64,000 bases of DNA from Myotis daubentonii (GCF_963259705.1 NC_081846.1:92888641-92952640); one strand, 5' to 3'; counted from the first letter of the stretch, positions 22,937 to 36,570 are shown. Notes: generated from the letters alone by a model not told the origin. Program-made: numbers and translations.

Positions 22937-23056
22937 CCTATCACTGGTTGTGTTGGTTCTTTATCCACTTGGTTGGTGTTTAGGTGTAGATTGATGTCAG
23001 ATGTTGTATGTAATTGGCCTCGGGCTACCTGTCTGGAGCTACCATGCTGTTTGCTT
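22937..23056 (-). repeat. L1 5' UTR duplicated block, copy 2
   Basis: Direct-repeat partner of 21990-22110, in the same orientation inside the same L1 5' UTR. Confidence 0.8.
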
Positions 23057-23743
23057 TGCACTCTGGTTCCCCTGTGCTGCTGAACTCAGAAAGATGAGGC
23101 CGGCCAATTCAACAGGTGGGGGAATGGGTGTCAGCTGTGCACTTAATGTCAGGAAAACTGGCGCTCTTTCCCAAACCACACAGTCTAGTCACTATCTGGG
23201 ATTCTGCCAAAGCTCCCTCCCAAAGAGCCTCTAGTAGGCAATGTTGTGTGTAACCACAGACCTCTCTGCAGGATCTGAGTTTGCACCGATGGCCTTGCAG
23301 CAGTTGGAGTCCATACTGCACTCCCCAGGCTGCTGCTGTAACAATAGGAGTACTGGATCCAGGGATGGTGGGGTTTGGGTCTCCCAGGTGGACTGAATCC
23401 CCACTGATCATCCCAGCCACATGCTATGCAGTCTCCTCTCCCCACTCCTGTTGCTCTCTGTTGTGAACCCCTGCATGCAGCTGAGGCCCCACACACCTAG
23501 AGGGAGGGAGTTTTGCAGCCCATCCAGCTTCTTAGCCACTGGACCTGAGTGCTGAGCTGGCCATTCTGTGTCTCCACCCTTCCTGTCAGTCTCTGTGGCT
23601 TCTGCTGTAAATCTTTTATCACAATATTTCAGTCCAGTTAGACTTTAGTTGGTTGTTCATGTTGATGCTGTGCAATTTAACTGTAAACCTATTTGGGCCT
23701 GAGAGCAGGTGGGTGTGGCTTCTATCTAATCTGTTGCCATCTT

Positions 23744-23948
23744 TTTTTTAAAAAATATATTTTATTGATTTTTTTACAGAGAGAAAGGGAGAGGGATAGA
23801 GAGTTAGAAACATCGATCAGCTGCCTCCTGCACACCCCCTACTGGGGATGTACTGGCAACCAAGGTACATGCCCTTGACCGGAATCGAACTTGGGATCCT
23901 TCAGTCCGCAGGCTGAGGCTCTATCCACTGAGCCAAACCAGTTAGGGC
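23744..23948 (-). mobile_element. Ves SINE with 16-bp target duplication
   Basis: Reverse-oriented copy: TATTTTATTGATTTTTTTAC start, ATCGATCAGCTGCCTCCTGC core, reversed B box GGAATCGAAC, and GAGCCAAACCAGTTAGGGC end. The flanks AATCTGTTGCCATCTT and AATCTGCAGCCATCTT differ at two positions. Confidence 0.92.
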
Positions 23949-25934
23949 AATCTGCAGCCATCTTAGAATCTCTTATCTATCTGTTATTAATTCAAAACTG
24001 TCCTTAAAAATCAAGATATTCCACTTTGACATAAAAAAAAATCCTTACAGAGATGACTGCCATGGGTGTTTCAGGCATTACTGATATTTGAAGTCATTTA
24101 CTAGAGTCATTTACTAAAGTCCTTTGATAGAGGTGTTAGTGCCTCTATCAAATCTTTCAATTATATAAAGAGAAGACCTACCCTTGTGATGGAGAACCTA
24201 ACAATCTAGGAAGAGCAGAAATGACTTCCAATCAGGAAGATATTCTATACCTAAAAGGGGTAATCTTTAGTTCAACACATATTTTAGTGGCTGCTAATGA
24301 CTAGCTGGATGAAAATCTACATACCACTGCTTAATGGCAAGTATTTGAGCACAAAAGCAACCAGCTTCTCTTGGCCTCAGGGTATCATTTAAGAATCTAA
24401 AAAACCAGAACTCTTGGATAGCAAATTTAAACAAGAGTTTAATTTGTTTCTGTATGGTTTGGCTAATGGTTAATATATCTTGGTCACATTTTCTCAGAGA
24501 TCTTTGCCTTTTAAAAGAAGATGCCCAACTTGGCAATCCAAAGCATTACATTTAGCACATTGTAATGTAAAAAAAATATGCATCATTGTGATTGCTACAC
24601 TATTACCAAGTAGAATGCATTCTTTCACTCATAGCATATTTACTAGGGGCCTATTGTGTGTCAGATCCTGTTCTAGAGGACTGGGAACATCAGTGAACAA
24701 AAAAGACTAAAATTCTCCTCTTCATGAGATTGGAAATTTGTGAATTTTCTAACTCTGGAATGTAGGGACATATTTTTATTTTCTAAATATCTTGGCAGAC
24801 ACAATGATAGCTGTTCCTTTAGTAGCCAATATGTATTTAATACATTTTGTATGCCCAACACTGAATAACAAAAATATGTCTTGATCCTTTATCATGAGTA
24901 ATTACCATCTCTTAGCACTGGCTGCTACATTGGAAGTACATACAGCACCAGAAAGGCAACAAGAATGGGCATAACTAGTTAGTGGAGACAGGGAAGGCTA
25001 ATTACAACAGATATTGCTAGAGTTGACTGTTGGAGAATGAGGAGCTGATCCCTAGGTAAATAGAGACAGGTGTAAGGCAATGGAAAAGATAAATATTCCA
25101 GAGAAAATATATTGACGAAAGCAGAGACAGAAAACAAAGCCTGGTGTGTTTAAATGTCCAGAAGACAGTGAATAGGGTCTTATCCCAACTAAAAGCGGGG
25201 TCTGTAGAATTAATGTTCAAGGTTTTCTTAGTCTCTTCTTGAGGCAAACAAGTCCAACCAAAGCCCATTTCACTTCCAATAAATGAGCTAGCCTTCATGC
25301 TTCTGTGAAGAGAAGACTTAAAATATTGAGTCAGGGAAAAAGCATTTTGAGGCTCGCAGGACAGAAATGGTGCAGGGCTTAGTCCCATCGACACTACCAA
25401 ACCCAAAGGAAGTTGACAAGTCATCCAATTTTCTGAAAGAGGCACTTTTTTAGGGCTTTTGTGTGGGTCACTTTGATGGCCAGTCTTTAATACACCCTCA
25501 AACTCATCCTTCCGTGATGGGCCTGTTTGTCTTCTCAGCCTTGCTCACTGTGGAGAACTAAATATGCCTTTAATATTTATCTGTGCTGTGAAAGCTGCTT
25601 CTGCATGCATCCCTTTGAGGGAAATAGCCAAGATCAATGCAGGATGACATATACTAAATGAAGAACAAACAAAAATATTTATCTCTCTGTCCACAGACCA
25701 CAGTGCCTCCTGAGGGTGAGAACAAATTGGCAGCAACAACAGAGTATTCCAAGCGGGCACTGACTGTCTCTATGAAGGCCAGTGAAGTGAGGATTATTTT
25801 TTCTTCTTATATGAGAGAAGTCTATGCACAAACGTAGTAACAGGAAAAATATTTATAACTTCAGTCCAGTTTCTTTATTACAGCTCTGGGAGTAGATATA
25901 TCAAAACTTATTTTGTTTGGGGTTATAATAAGTA

Positions 25935-26090
25935 GTACCACTGAGTACGAGGTACTTTAAATACTTTATCCCACTAAATTCAGACTCTCCCAATTTAGGT
26001 ACCATTATTGACGTTCCACACATTATGAAACGAGGAGGTTTAACTTGCCCAAGGGCCTCAGAAACAGTGGTTGGGTTTGCAATTAAGGAA
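25935..26090 (+). repeat. MIR SINE relic
   Basis: TACTTTATCCCACTAAATTC, TAGGTACCATTATTGAC, CATTATGAAACGAGGAGG and TAACTTGCCCAAGGGC follow MIR order in degenerate form. Confidence 0.55.
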
Positions 26091-27099
26091 GATTCATCTG
26101 GCTCCCAACACCCTGCTCTTTCTTTCAGGAACATGCCTCTGCGTGAGCTCTGTGCGTGACCGAATGTATGAATATGTAGCATACAGACGTGCACACTGCA
26201 GTCTAAGGTGATTTTCCCCAGAAGCAAATCCCGAGGAAGGGATCATGAGCAAATCACTTGTTAAGGAGAAACTAATGAGAGAGACAGACAGATGGAAAAG
26301 GAGAACCAAGAAAGGGGAAAATTCATACAAACATCATGGAGCAGAAAGCTTCAGCCTGTGCTGCAGCAGGGTCAGGAGTGTAATTTATGTTTGGAGCCAT
26401 CTTGCCCAAGTAAGGAAGCCAGACCCCCATGATATTGCACCTGCAAGTCACCGAGAAGGGCTACCCTGGAATGATACAAACTCCCAGGACTCTGGCTGTC
26501 TGCAGGAATCATTCTATGGGCCTGAAACAGTACCTGAAATAAGGCAAGAGCTCCCCAAATTGGGCAGAATTGCATAGAGACATTAAAATGATTCCCGGAA
26601 CATTCATGCAGAGCACCAAAGTTCTGCCATGATATTTCAAAGCAAATTATCACAACCAAAAATATGAGTACAGGTTCATTCTCCAAACAGCATCAGTACC
26701 AGCCCCTTCCCACTAACCTGCAGGCAGAGGTCTGGATCTGCAGGTGCCCCTCCTGCACTCTCTCCCTGGCCACTGCATCAATGCTGATAAAGGCAGCCTG
26801 GAGCTGAGATTTGGTGCCACCAGTTGTGGGAGGGTGGAATCGGGGATCTTCCCTTCCCTGCAGGTGCCTGCTCAGGGTGCCTGGAGTATATATAGCTCCT
26901 GGATGCCCTGAACCCTCGAAGCCTCAGGCTATTTGTCACCAGGCACGCCCTGTCTTCACAGGTCTGGAGTCTTTGTTTGGTTCTGGCAATTTCCATCTCT
27001 GAGAAGCATGACCTGCCTGCTGTAGGCATGATGAAGAGCTCTATATTATAAGGTTATCAAGATTATAAAGAGATTGGTCCATACCTGGCTTCTGCCGCA

Positions 27100-27235
27100 A
27101 CTAGCCCTGGATATGGGTGAGTGACATTACTCCTCTCAGTTTCCTCATCTGTGAAGTGGAGAACAAGAAGACTGGCTCAGGGTTCTTGTGAGGATTGAAT
27201 GCAGTTAAGTATAAAACATCTACTCGATGAATAGC
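27100..27235 (+). repeat. MIR SINE relic
   Basis: TCAGTTTCCTCATCTGTGAA, then GTTCTTGTGAGGATTGAATG, matches the conserved MIR core. Confidence 0.7.
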
Positions 27236-28130
27236 TTCCATTTTTATAATTACAGTGTTGTTTTAATTTGCTCTCTTGGAACCATTACCCTCTGGGGTAT
27301 CAGTGGTAGGCCAAATTGAATTTAAATTCATAATTCTCTTTGGTAAACTAAGTGAAACCATTGGTCCATCAGAAGGATAGCTTAAAAGGCCCATTAGATC
27401 ACCAGAGTTCTCCTTACTTACTTTTCTTGGACCACTGAGATTTCAATTTTCAATGAAACAGAACCTATGACAATGTCAACCTAGGCCTCAGCAACATGTA
27501 GACCAAACTCTGTAACTCCAGCTGAGATTTATATGATACAGAGAGGTGTGCTATATACTAACAAACACCTGGTGACCTAGCTAAGTTATTCATAATGTGG
27601 ACTCCTGGATTGCAGGTTCGTAGAGGATAGAGCAGGACCAATTTAAATGAACCAGTTAAAAGCAACAGCAGAACCCAGCAGCATTCTAAGAGAACTAAGC
27701 CTGAACTCATGAAGGCATCCATTGTATGGAATTCATAAAATCATCTCCTTGCATTTAGATTGTTACTACTTATATACCATCGTTAGAAGAACCAAGAAAT
27801 TAGCCATTCCCATCATTGTCTGTGGTCTGTGGTTCACATAAGAGCCCCGGTTGAGAGGCTAATGTTAAACTAATGCTTCACTAATATACATGCAAACTGA
27901 AGCTACAGAGTATAGAGGATCGGCCCATTCTGCAGCAGATGGAAAAACTAAAGGTAGGAAATTTATTTGCTGAATAACTTAGTGTGTTATATAAACTTAT
28001 CTCTAGGAACCATCTTAAAATAAATCCTTTAAATCTTTCCCCCTCTTTCCCTTTCCCTTCCCCTGTTTCTTTTCTTCTTCCTGTCATCCCCCATTCTCCC
28101 CCTCCTCCCTTCTTCCTTATCTCTCTAGAC

Positions 28131-28364
28131 CAGTGATGGCGAACCTATGACACGCGTGTCAGAGGTGACATGCGAACTCATTTTTTTGGTTGATTTTTCT
28201 TTGTTAAATGGAGTTTAAATATATAAAATAAATATCAAAAATATAAGTCTTTGTTTTACTGTGGTTGCAAATATCAAAAAATGTCTATATGTGACATGGC
28301 ACCAGAGTTAAGTTAGGGTTTTTCAAAATGCTGACACGCCGAGCTCAAAGGTTCGCCATCACTG
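28131..28364 (+). mobile_element. nhAT element, copy 1
   Basis: 234 bases with terminal inverted repeats CAGTGATGGCGAACCT and AGGTTCGCCATCACTG, flanked on both sides by CTCTAGAC, a perfect 8-bp target duplication typical of hAT transposons. It is AT-rich inside and has no transposase. Confidence 0.93.
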
Positions 28365-28418
28365 CTCTAGACACATCACACACAGTAGAAGTGCTAAGTA
28401 AGGTACAAGATATTCAAG

Positions 28419-29340
28419 AGATTGCTGGAGCTATTCGGGGCTATAAAATTTTTGGAACAAATAAATTAACAAAATTTATTTGTTCTATATCTGTGAAATA
28501 TCCATTGGTAATTTAATAGGGATTGCATTGAATCTATAGATTGTTTTCAGTAGTATGGATATTTTAATCATGTTAATTCTACCATCTATAAAAATGGTAT
28601 ATTCTTCCACGAGTTTATATCTTCCTCTATCTCTTTTTTCAGTGTCTCATAGTTTTCTGATTTTAGGTCATTTACCTCCTTGGTTAAGTTTATTCCTAAG
28701 TATCTTAATTTTTTGTTGCAACAGTAAATGAATTTTTTTGTTTTTTTAGTTTCTCTTCTGAGAGTTCATTATTGGTGTATAAAAATGCCATAGATTTCTG
28801 GGTGCTGATTTCATTTCCTGCTACTTTGCCAAATTCATTTATTACATCTAACACTTTTTTGGTGGAGTCTTTAAGGGTTCTATATACAATATCATGTTAT
28901 CTGCAAATAAAGAGTTTTTCTTACTCCTTTACAATCTGGATGCTTTATATTTTTTTCTTCTGGTCTGATCACTGTGGCTAGGACTTCCAGGACTATATTG
29001 AACAAGAGTGGTGAAAGTGGGCATCTCTGTCTTGTTCCTGTTCTTAGGGGAAATGCTTTTAGTTTTTGTCCACTGAGGATGATATTTGCTGTAGATTTGT
29101 CATATATGCTTTTGATTATTTTTAGGTATGATCTCTCTATTCTCACTTTGCTGAAAGTATTTTTCAAAGGTGGGTTTTGGATTTTGTTGAACGCTTTTTC
29201 TGAATCTATTGGTATGATCATGTTATCTTTATATTTTTATTTGTTTATGCGCTGTATCACATTTATTGATTTGGGAATATTATACCAGCCTTGAACCCCT
29301 GAAATAAATTCCACTTGGTCATGGTGTATTATCTTTTTAA
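28419..29340 (-). mobile_element. L1 ORF2 fragment (antisense), RT region
   Basis: The minus frame 29221-28892 reads as L1 reverse transcriptase ([10 protein letters not shown] near the start, [22 protein letters not shown] later). The rest is reversed ORF2 with stops. On its right it abuts L1 sequence in the opposite orientation. Confidence 0.85.
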
Positions 29341-29481
29341 TATATTGCTGGATCCAAAAAGACACCGAATAGCCACAGCAATATTAGGAAAGAAGAACAA
29401 AGTTGAAGGGATCACAATGCCAAATATAAAGTTTTACTACAAAGCCATTGGTACTAGCACAAGAACAAGCATATATATCAA
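29341..29481 (+). mobile_element. L1 ORF2 fragment (sense), outer element part 1
   Basis: Sense ORF2 sequence (ATAGCCACAGCAATATTAGG, ACTACAAAGCCATTGGTAC). It resumes after the Helitron at 30224 and again after a nested L1 at 31236. Confidence 0.75.
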
Positions 29482-30223
29482 CTAGAGGCCAGGTTCATGA
29501 AATTTTTGCATGGGGGTGGTGGGTTGTCCCTCAGCCCAGCCTGCACCCTCTCCAATCTGGGACCCCTTTGGGGCTGAGTCTAACCCGGCAGTCGGACATC
29601 CCTCTCACAATCCAGGACTGCTGGCTCCCAACTGCTCACCTGCCTACCTGCCTGATTGCCCCCTAGCTCAGTGATGGCGAACCTATGACACACGTGTCAG
29701 AGGTGACACACGAACTCATTTTTTTAGGTTGATTTTTCTTTGCTAAATGGCATTTAAATATATACAATAAATATAAAAAATATAAGTCTTTGTTTTACTA
29801 AAGTTGCAAATATCAAAAAATTTCTATATGTGACATGTCACCAGAGTTACGTTAGGATTTTTCAAAATGCTGACACGCTGAGCTCAAAAGGTTCGCCATC
29901 ACTGCCCTAGCTACTCCCCTGACAGTCTGATTGCGCAAACTGCCCTCCCCTGCAGGCCTGGTCACCCCTAACTGCCCTCCTCTGCTGGCCTGGTCACCCA
30001 TAACTGCCCTACCCTGCTGGTCTGATTGCCCACAACTGCCCTCCCCTGCTGGTCTGATTGCTCACAACTGCCCTCCCCTGCTGGCCATCTTGTTGATGTG
30101 GGCGCCGCCATATTTGAGGGCATGGCAGTCAATTAGCATATTCCCTCCTTATTGGCTGTGGGCACCACCATCTTTGTGATGGTGTGAGTGTCAATTAGCA
30201 TATTCCCTCTTTATTAGATAGGA
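29482..30223 (-). mobile_element. Helitron, split by a hAT element
   Basis: It runs from CTAGAGGCCAGGTTCATGAA to CTCTTTATTAGATAGGA. About 29920-30090 holds tandem copies of a 31-33 base unit (CAACTGCCCTCCCCTGCTGG). The right end has two copies of the 60-base subterminal module also seen at 18219-18410. A hAT element sits at 29669. Confidence 0.88.
29669..29904 (+). mobile_element. nhAT element, copy 2 (inside a Helitron)
   Basis: 236 bases, same family and orientation as copy 1, flanked by a perfect 8-bp duplication CCCTAGCT. It is younger than the Helitron that carries it. Confidence 0.93.
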
Positions 30224-30327
30224 TGGAACAGAATAAAGAATCCAGAAATTGAGTCAACCCATTATCCTCAATTAATATTTGAAAAAGGAGGCAAGAGCAT
30301 ACAATGGAGTCAAGACAGTCACTTCAA
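30224..30327 (+). mobile_element. L1 ORF2 fragment (sense), outer element part 2
   Basis: ORF2 continuation (AGAATCCAGAAATTGAGTC, ACAATGGAGTCAAGACAGT) up to the left copy of the nested L1's target duplication at 30312-30327. Confidence 0.75.
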
Positions 30328-31219
30328 GATCTTGGTTATTATAAATAACACTACTATGAACATAGGGGTGCATATATTCTTTCTGATTGGTGCTTCAAGT
30401 TTCTTAGGATATATCCCTAGAAGTGGAATCAGAGGGTCAAATGGCAGTTCTTTTTTTTATTTTTTTGAGGAAACTCCATACTGTTTTCCATAGTGGTTGT
30501 ACCAGTCTGTATTCCCACCAACAGTGTGCTAGGGTCACTTTTTCTCCACATCCTCGCAAGCAATTGTTTTTAGTTGATTTATTGATGATAGCCATCTGGC
30601 AGGTGTGATGTTGAGCATTTTTTCATATGTCTCTCATCCATTTGTATGTCTTTTCTGGAGAAGTGTCTATTCAGGTCTTCTGCCCATTTTTCAATTGGAG
30701 TGTTTGTCTTCATTTTGGGGGGCTGTATGATCAGGATTATTTACAATACCTCAGATCTGGAAACAGCCCAAGTGCCCATCAGTAGATTAATGGATTAAAA
30801 TACTGTGTTTCATATACACAATGGCATACTATGCAGCTATAAAATAAGGAAGATTTCTTACCCTTTGAAACAGCATGGAGGGGCCTGGAGAGTATTATGC
30901 TAAGTGAAATAAGCCAGTCAGAGAAAGACAAGTATCATACGATCTTACTTATATGTGGAATCTAATTAACAAAATAAACTGACTAACAAAATAAATCCAG
31001 AGACAAAAGCATGCAACAGACTGACATATTTCAGAGGGAAGGGGAGGAGGTGGAAAGAGATGAACCAAAGAACTAATATGCATATATGCATAACCCATGG
31101 ACATGGACAATAATGTGGTGAAGGTTTGGGGAGGGGGAGAAATAGGGATGGGGGGGAACAACAGGGGGGGGAAGAGGGGTGTTTGCAATATTTTCAACAA
31201 TAAAGGTAAATTTCTTAAA
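30328..31219 (+). mobile_element. Nested L1, 5'-inverted, with target duplication
   Basis: 30328-30745 is antisense and 30746-31219 is sense, ending in a G-rich L1 3' UTR (GGGGAGGGGGAGAAATAGGG) and CAACAATAAAGG tail. Flanks AAGACAGTCACTTCAA (30312) and AAGACAGTTGCTTCAA (31220) form a 16-bp duplication with two mismatches. The inversion plus duplication indicates twin-primed insertion into an older L1. Confidence 0.85.
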
Positions 31220-31235
31220 AAGACAGTTGCTTCAA

Positions 31236-32725
<1,490 letters not shown>

Positions 32726-33935
32726 TTCAACAGAGAACAAAGAAGCTTGGGAGTATCCACACTAAACTTCCTCATTTATTGATGTCAGTGGTACCTCTAC
32801 TCTGAGATTCCATAATGCTCACACTCTCCCGGAATTTATCCCACTGAACCACAATTGTCTGCTTTTATATTTATCTTCCCACTGAATCACGATAGCAGGG
32901 AAAGAAGTTTAATCTTTTCTAATCTCAGTCTCCTAGCACTGTCTGGCTCATAAAATATATCCATACAGAGGAAGTGAGTAAACAAATAAACCAACTAATG
33001 AAGCAGTTTCAGAAATTATAGCACAATGGGCTCAGGTGGTTTATCCAACATGGGAGATACCTACTGCCAAAGTGAATCAACTTATCAGTTCTTTACAATA
33101 CTTTGATATTAGAAAATATCATAATTCATGTTTATTTACTCAATCAGAACCATATACATTTTCTTTTGGCATATCAAAAAATAATTTAAGTAGAATTTTA
33201 CACCATTCAAATTAGTATTCAAACAATGTAACACAAAAGAAAACAATTTTCTTATCTTGAGAAATGTTTGTAGCTGAGCTACATTGGGTTGTATTGGAAG
33301 AAACCTCAAGTTGCAATAATTTATATGCTAAATAAATCTTGTAGACCAATGATTGGAAACTCAATTGACTATAAGGCTTATCTGGGTAATTTAAATCAAT
33401 AAACTAGGCTGAGGTAGACTTTGACAAGCTGAAGGCTGAATGCAGGCCCTGTCTACATGGGATAGCTGCAGCTAAGCTCCAGCCTATTATTGGGCCAGTT
33501 TTTCAAAAGAAACCAGAAATATGGATGTACATGTCCAGTCCCCAACACTGTGTACAGCAAACAAATATGCTTGTTGCCTGGATTTAGCCTGAGGGCTTAA
33601 GAGTCTAAATGACCATATGGTAAAAAAACAAAATTTGAGAAGTCTGCAGCATCTACACATTGATCAAAGTGAGTCAACTAGAAGATATATGCTTCTATTT
33701 TTTTTAGTTCTTTGTTATGCCCCAGGCAATTAGTCTACATTTCTGAAAACAATGGGTGTTCCAGGTGCTGATTTTACTTACTAGAAGATTAATTTTTTTT
33801 TTTTTTTAAAGAGAGATCAGAGAGGGGAGAGAACCAGATCATAACATCACCTCCACAAAGGAATGCTAAAGTTCCAACAGAGGGCCAGCCTATGGTATTC
33901 GCATTGGCTTTTAACTTCCTTTTCCTTACTTTTTT
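32726..33935. other. Non-coding, nothing recognised
   Basis: AT-rich unique-looking sequence without a supportable gene, regulatory site or repeat apart from a short poly-T tract at about 33792-33808. Confidence 0.5.
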
Positions 33936-34143
33936 AAATATATTTTTTATTGATTTCAGAGAAGAAGGGAGAGGGGGAGAGTGATAGAAGCATCAATAGT
34001 GAGAGAGATCATTGATCAGTTGCCTCCTGCACACCTCCTATTGTTGTTTGAGCCCACAAGTCAGGCATGTGCCCTGACGAGGAATTGATACAGGGCTTAC
34101 TGGTTCATAGATCAATGCTCAATCACTGAGCCATGACAGCTAA
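33936..34143 (-). mobile_element. Older Ves-type SINE
   Basis: TATTTTTTATTGATTTCAGA start, TTGATCAGTTGCCTCCTGC core and CACTGAGCCATGACAGCTAA end. It is more diverged than the other copies and I see no clear target duplication. Confidence 0.8.
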
Positions 34144-34170
34144 AGATTACAATTTAGAACAAGCAAGTTA

Positions 34171-34339
34171 TCTATAATAATAAAAGTGTAATATGCTAAT
34201 TCGATCGGACAACCAAACAACCTTCCGGACGTCCTTCTGGATGACCTTCTGGACGAAACTGTGGTTGTGAGGACCAAGGCAGCCACTGCAGCTGAGAGGG
34301 CCAACCCCCTTGCACAAATTTTGTGCATTGGGCCTCTAG
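34171..34339 (+). mobile_element. Short Helitron, both ends intact
   Basis: 169 bases from TCTATAATAATAAAAGTG to the 3' hairpin TGCACAAATTTTGTGCA plus TTGGGCCTCTAG. It is the cleanest terminal pair in the window and defines the boundaries used for the others. Confidence 0.92.
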
Positions 34340-35030
34340 TCAATAAATAAGCAACATAGGAAAATTGACTATTTCTATTTTTGTGCTCAAATTGTGCATG
34401 TTTTTCTATCACAAGTCCATACAACTCTTTGTTTTCAGCTCATGAAATTTATAACTTTAATTTCTGAATTTTCAATTAAATGTCATTAGACCCAAAGATG
34501 AATAATATGTAGAAAATTGCCTAGCTATTCAGAAAGTGGTCAGTTGGCAAAGAAAGATGCCTTTGTTGGTCCCAGGCTGGAAAAAGTTTGGCAGAAAAGG
34601 AACTCAGAGTCTCACAAATGGGCATTTTAAACATTAAAATTGTACCATTCATTAACATTCTTCTATTTTATAGGTAAGATACAATCTACTTTAAACATTT
34701 TGTAAAATACAGAAACTACTACAAAGAATATTTTTAAAAAGCACCCAGGGTCCCAACACGCAGCCCCTTCACTCACGGACGCACTGCCCACGCCTCTCCC
34801 AGCCCGGCTGTGTGCAGCCCGCCTGGCCCCGCAGGCAGCAGCAGGGAGGCAGGGAGTGTCTGCTGTCTCAGGCGGGTTCTGGGAGCAGAGAGGCCCCGCC
34901 TCTGTGTGCCTCCCTGCGGTGGTGCAGTGGGAGCACACATCAGGGAGCTCCAGGGCTGGTTTTACCTTGTTGGGCAGGCGTGCCAGGATTAAGCACCATT
35001 CTGAGTGCCTGTGAGCATGCTTCTGAATGA
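34340..35030. other. Non-coding; GC-rich patch at 34740-34930
   Basis: 34340-34735 is AT-rich. 34740-34930 is GC-rich with several CpGs but has no coding frame I recognise on either strand. Confidence 0.45.
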
Positions 35031-35270
35031 GACTGGACTAACCTTGGAGTCCACAGGCTGAGTAGAGTAGACCGCCCTCCCTGGTGTGAGGAGGTTGGAA
35101 GGCTTGAACCAGAGGCTGAGAGAGGGACCCACACCTTTGCATGTCCTCAGGCTGCGGCCTTGGACTCAGAGGACGACTCACTGTCTGCTCTCCAGGTCTC
35201 AGACCTCCTGGCTGCAGATCCTGGGGCTTCTCAGCCTCCATAATCCTGTGAGTGAATTCTTATAGGAAAT
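35031..35270 (+). repeat. Unclassified repeat, related to 10680-11215
   Basis: GGACTAACCTTGGAGTCCAC, GACCTCCTGGCTGCAGATC, TTCTCAGCCTCCATAATCCT and GTGAGTGAATTC follow the 3' half of the same unnamed mammalian repeat. Confidence 0.4.
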
Positions 35271-35341
35271 CCTCCATCCATCCTCTACCTATCATCCATC
35301 CATTTACCTATCCATCTATCATTTTTTTTTTACTTTCCAAC

Positions 35342-35344
<3 letters not shown>

Positions 35345-35378
<34 letters not shown>

Positions 35379-35382
35379 TTTA
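35345..35382. repeat. (ATT)n microsatellite
   Basis: About 11 ATT units forming the 3' tail of the HAL1-like element. Confidence 0.95.
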
Positions 35383-35721
35383 GTAAATCGTTATTGTTCA
35401 GATTATTACATTTGTTCCTCTTTCCCCCCCCCCCATAGCTCCCCTCCACCCAGTTCCCACCCCACCCTCTGCCCTTAACCCCCCACTGTCCTCATCCCTA
35501 GGTGCACAATTTTTGTCCAGTCTCTTCCCGCATCTCCCACACCCCTTTCCCCACCAAGAATAGTGAGTCCATTCCCTTTCTATGTCCCTGATTCTATTAT
35601 AACCACCAGTTCATTCTGTTCATCAGATTATTTATTCACTTGATTCTTAGATTTACTTGTTGATAGATGCATATTTGTTGTTCATAATTGGTATCTTTAC
35701 CTTTTCTTCTTCTTCCTCTTC

Positions 35722-36570
35722 TTAAAGGATACCTTTCAGCATTTTATATAATACTGGTTTGGTGGTGATGAACTCCTTTAGCTTTTCCTTATCTGTGAAG
35801 CTCTTTATCTGACCTTCAATTCTGAACGATAGCTTTGCTGGATAAAGTAATCTTGGTTGTAGGTTCTTGGCATTCATCACATTGAATATTTCTTGCCACT
35901 CCCTTCTGGCCTGCAAAGTTTCTGTTGAGAAATCAGCTGACAGTCGTATGGGTATTCCCTTGTAGGTAAGTGAGTTTCTTTCTCTTGCTGCTTTTAGGAT
36001 TCTCTCTTTGTCTTTTGCTCTTGGCATTTTAATTATGATGTGTCTTGGTGTGGTCCTCTTTGGATTCCTTTTGTTTGGGGTTCTCTGTGCTTCCTGGACT
36101 TGTAAGTCTATTTCTTTCACCAGGTGGGGGAAGTTTTCTGTCATTATTTCTTCAAATAGGTTTTCAATATCTTGGTCTCTCTCATCTTCTGGCACCCCTA
36201 TAATTCTGATGTTGGTACGCTTGAAGCTGTCCCAGAGGCTCCTTACACTATCTTTTTATTTTCGGATTCTTTTTTCATTTTGCTTTTCTGGTTGGGTGTT
36301 TTTTGCTTCTTCACATTTCAAATCTTTGCCTTGATTCTTGTGCTCCTCTGGTCCGCTGTTGGGAGTCTGCGTAATATTCGTTATTTCAGTCCGTGTATGC
36401 TTAATTTCTAGTTGGTTCTTTATCACAACATCGAGGGTCTCATTAGATTTCTTCAGGATCTCAATAACTTTATCGGCGGCTTCTAGACATTTCTTGAGAG
36501 ACCTTAAAAGTGTGGTTCTGAACTCAGTATCCTCCATTGACAGTTTTGTCCTGTTTCTTTGTCTCCGCAT
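35722..36570 (-). pseudogene. L1/HAL1 ORF1p, one in-frame stop
   Basis: ORF1p is the RNA-binding chaperone of L1-type elements and acts in ribonucleoprotein particles. The 282-codon frame starts at an ATG at 36570. The first ~104 codons are a charged helical region suited to a coiled coil. A TAA at 36256-36258 interrupts it. The same frame then continues with the RRM-like [20 protein letters not shown] motif and the C-terminal domain (SADFSTETLQARREWQ). It ends KMLKGIL. Apart from the single stop it looks complete; typical L1 ORF1p is somewhat longer, at about 340 residues. Confidence 0.85.

Larger units (their letters stand above)
18798..23720 (-). mobile_element. Older L1, antisense, with a long 5' UTR
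   Basis: In minus-strand order: 5' UTR from about 23720 to 21700, ORF1 from about 21560 to 20850, then ORF2 start to 18798. The 19658-19927 minus frame reads as L1 endonuclease (GDFN, MDRSSRQ). The 21288-21545 minus frame resembles the ORF1 coiled-coil region. It is interrupted by a SINE (18921) and a Helitron (20238). The 5' UTR contains a direct duplication of about 120 bases. The internal ORFs are all broken. Confidence 0.75.
23949..28122. other. Mostly unique non-coding sequence
   Basis: This is the longest stretch with few recognisable repeats. I looked for exons and found none with convincing splice sites and coding periodicity. Frames of 140, 110, 108 and 104 codons at 25017-25445, 26245-26577, 25901-26227 and 26372-26686 overlap on opposite strands and carry no recognisable domain. 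L2-like sequence occurs near 24630-24700. Confidence 0.5.

Noticed and set aside
24294..27029. Possible host exons in the largest unique region
   Set aside because: No frame combined splice signals with a recognisable or one-strand-only coding pattern; overlapping frames on opposite strands are random openings.
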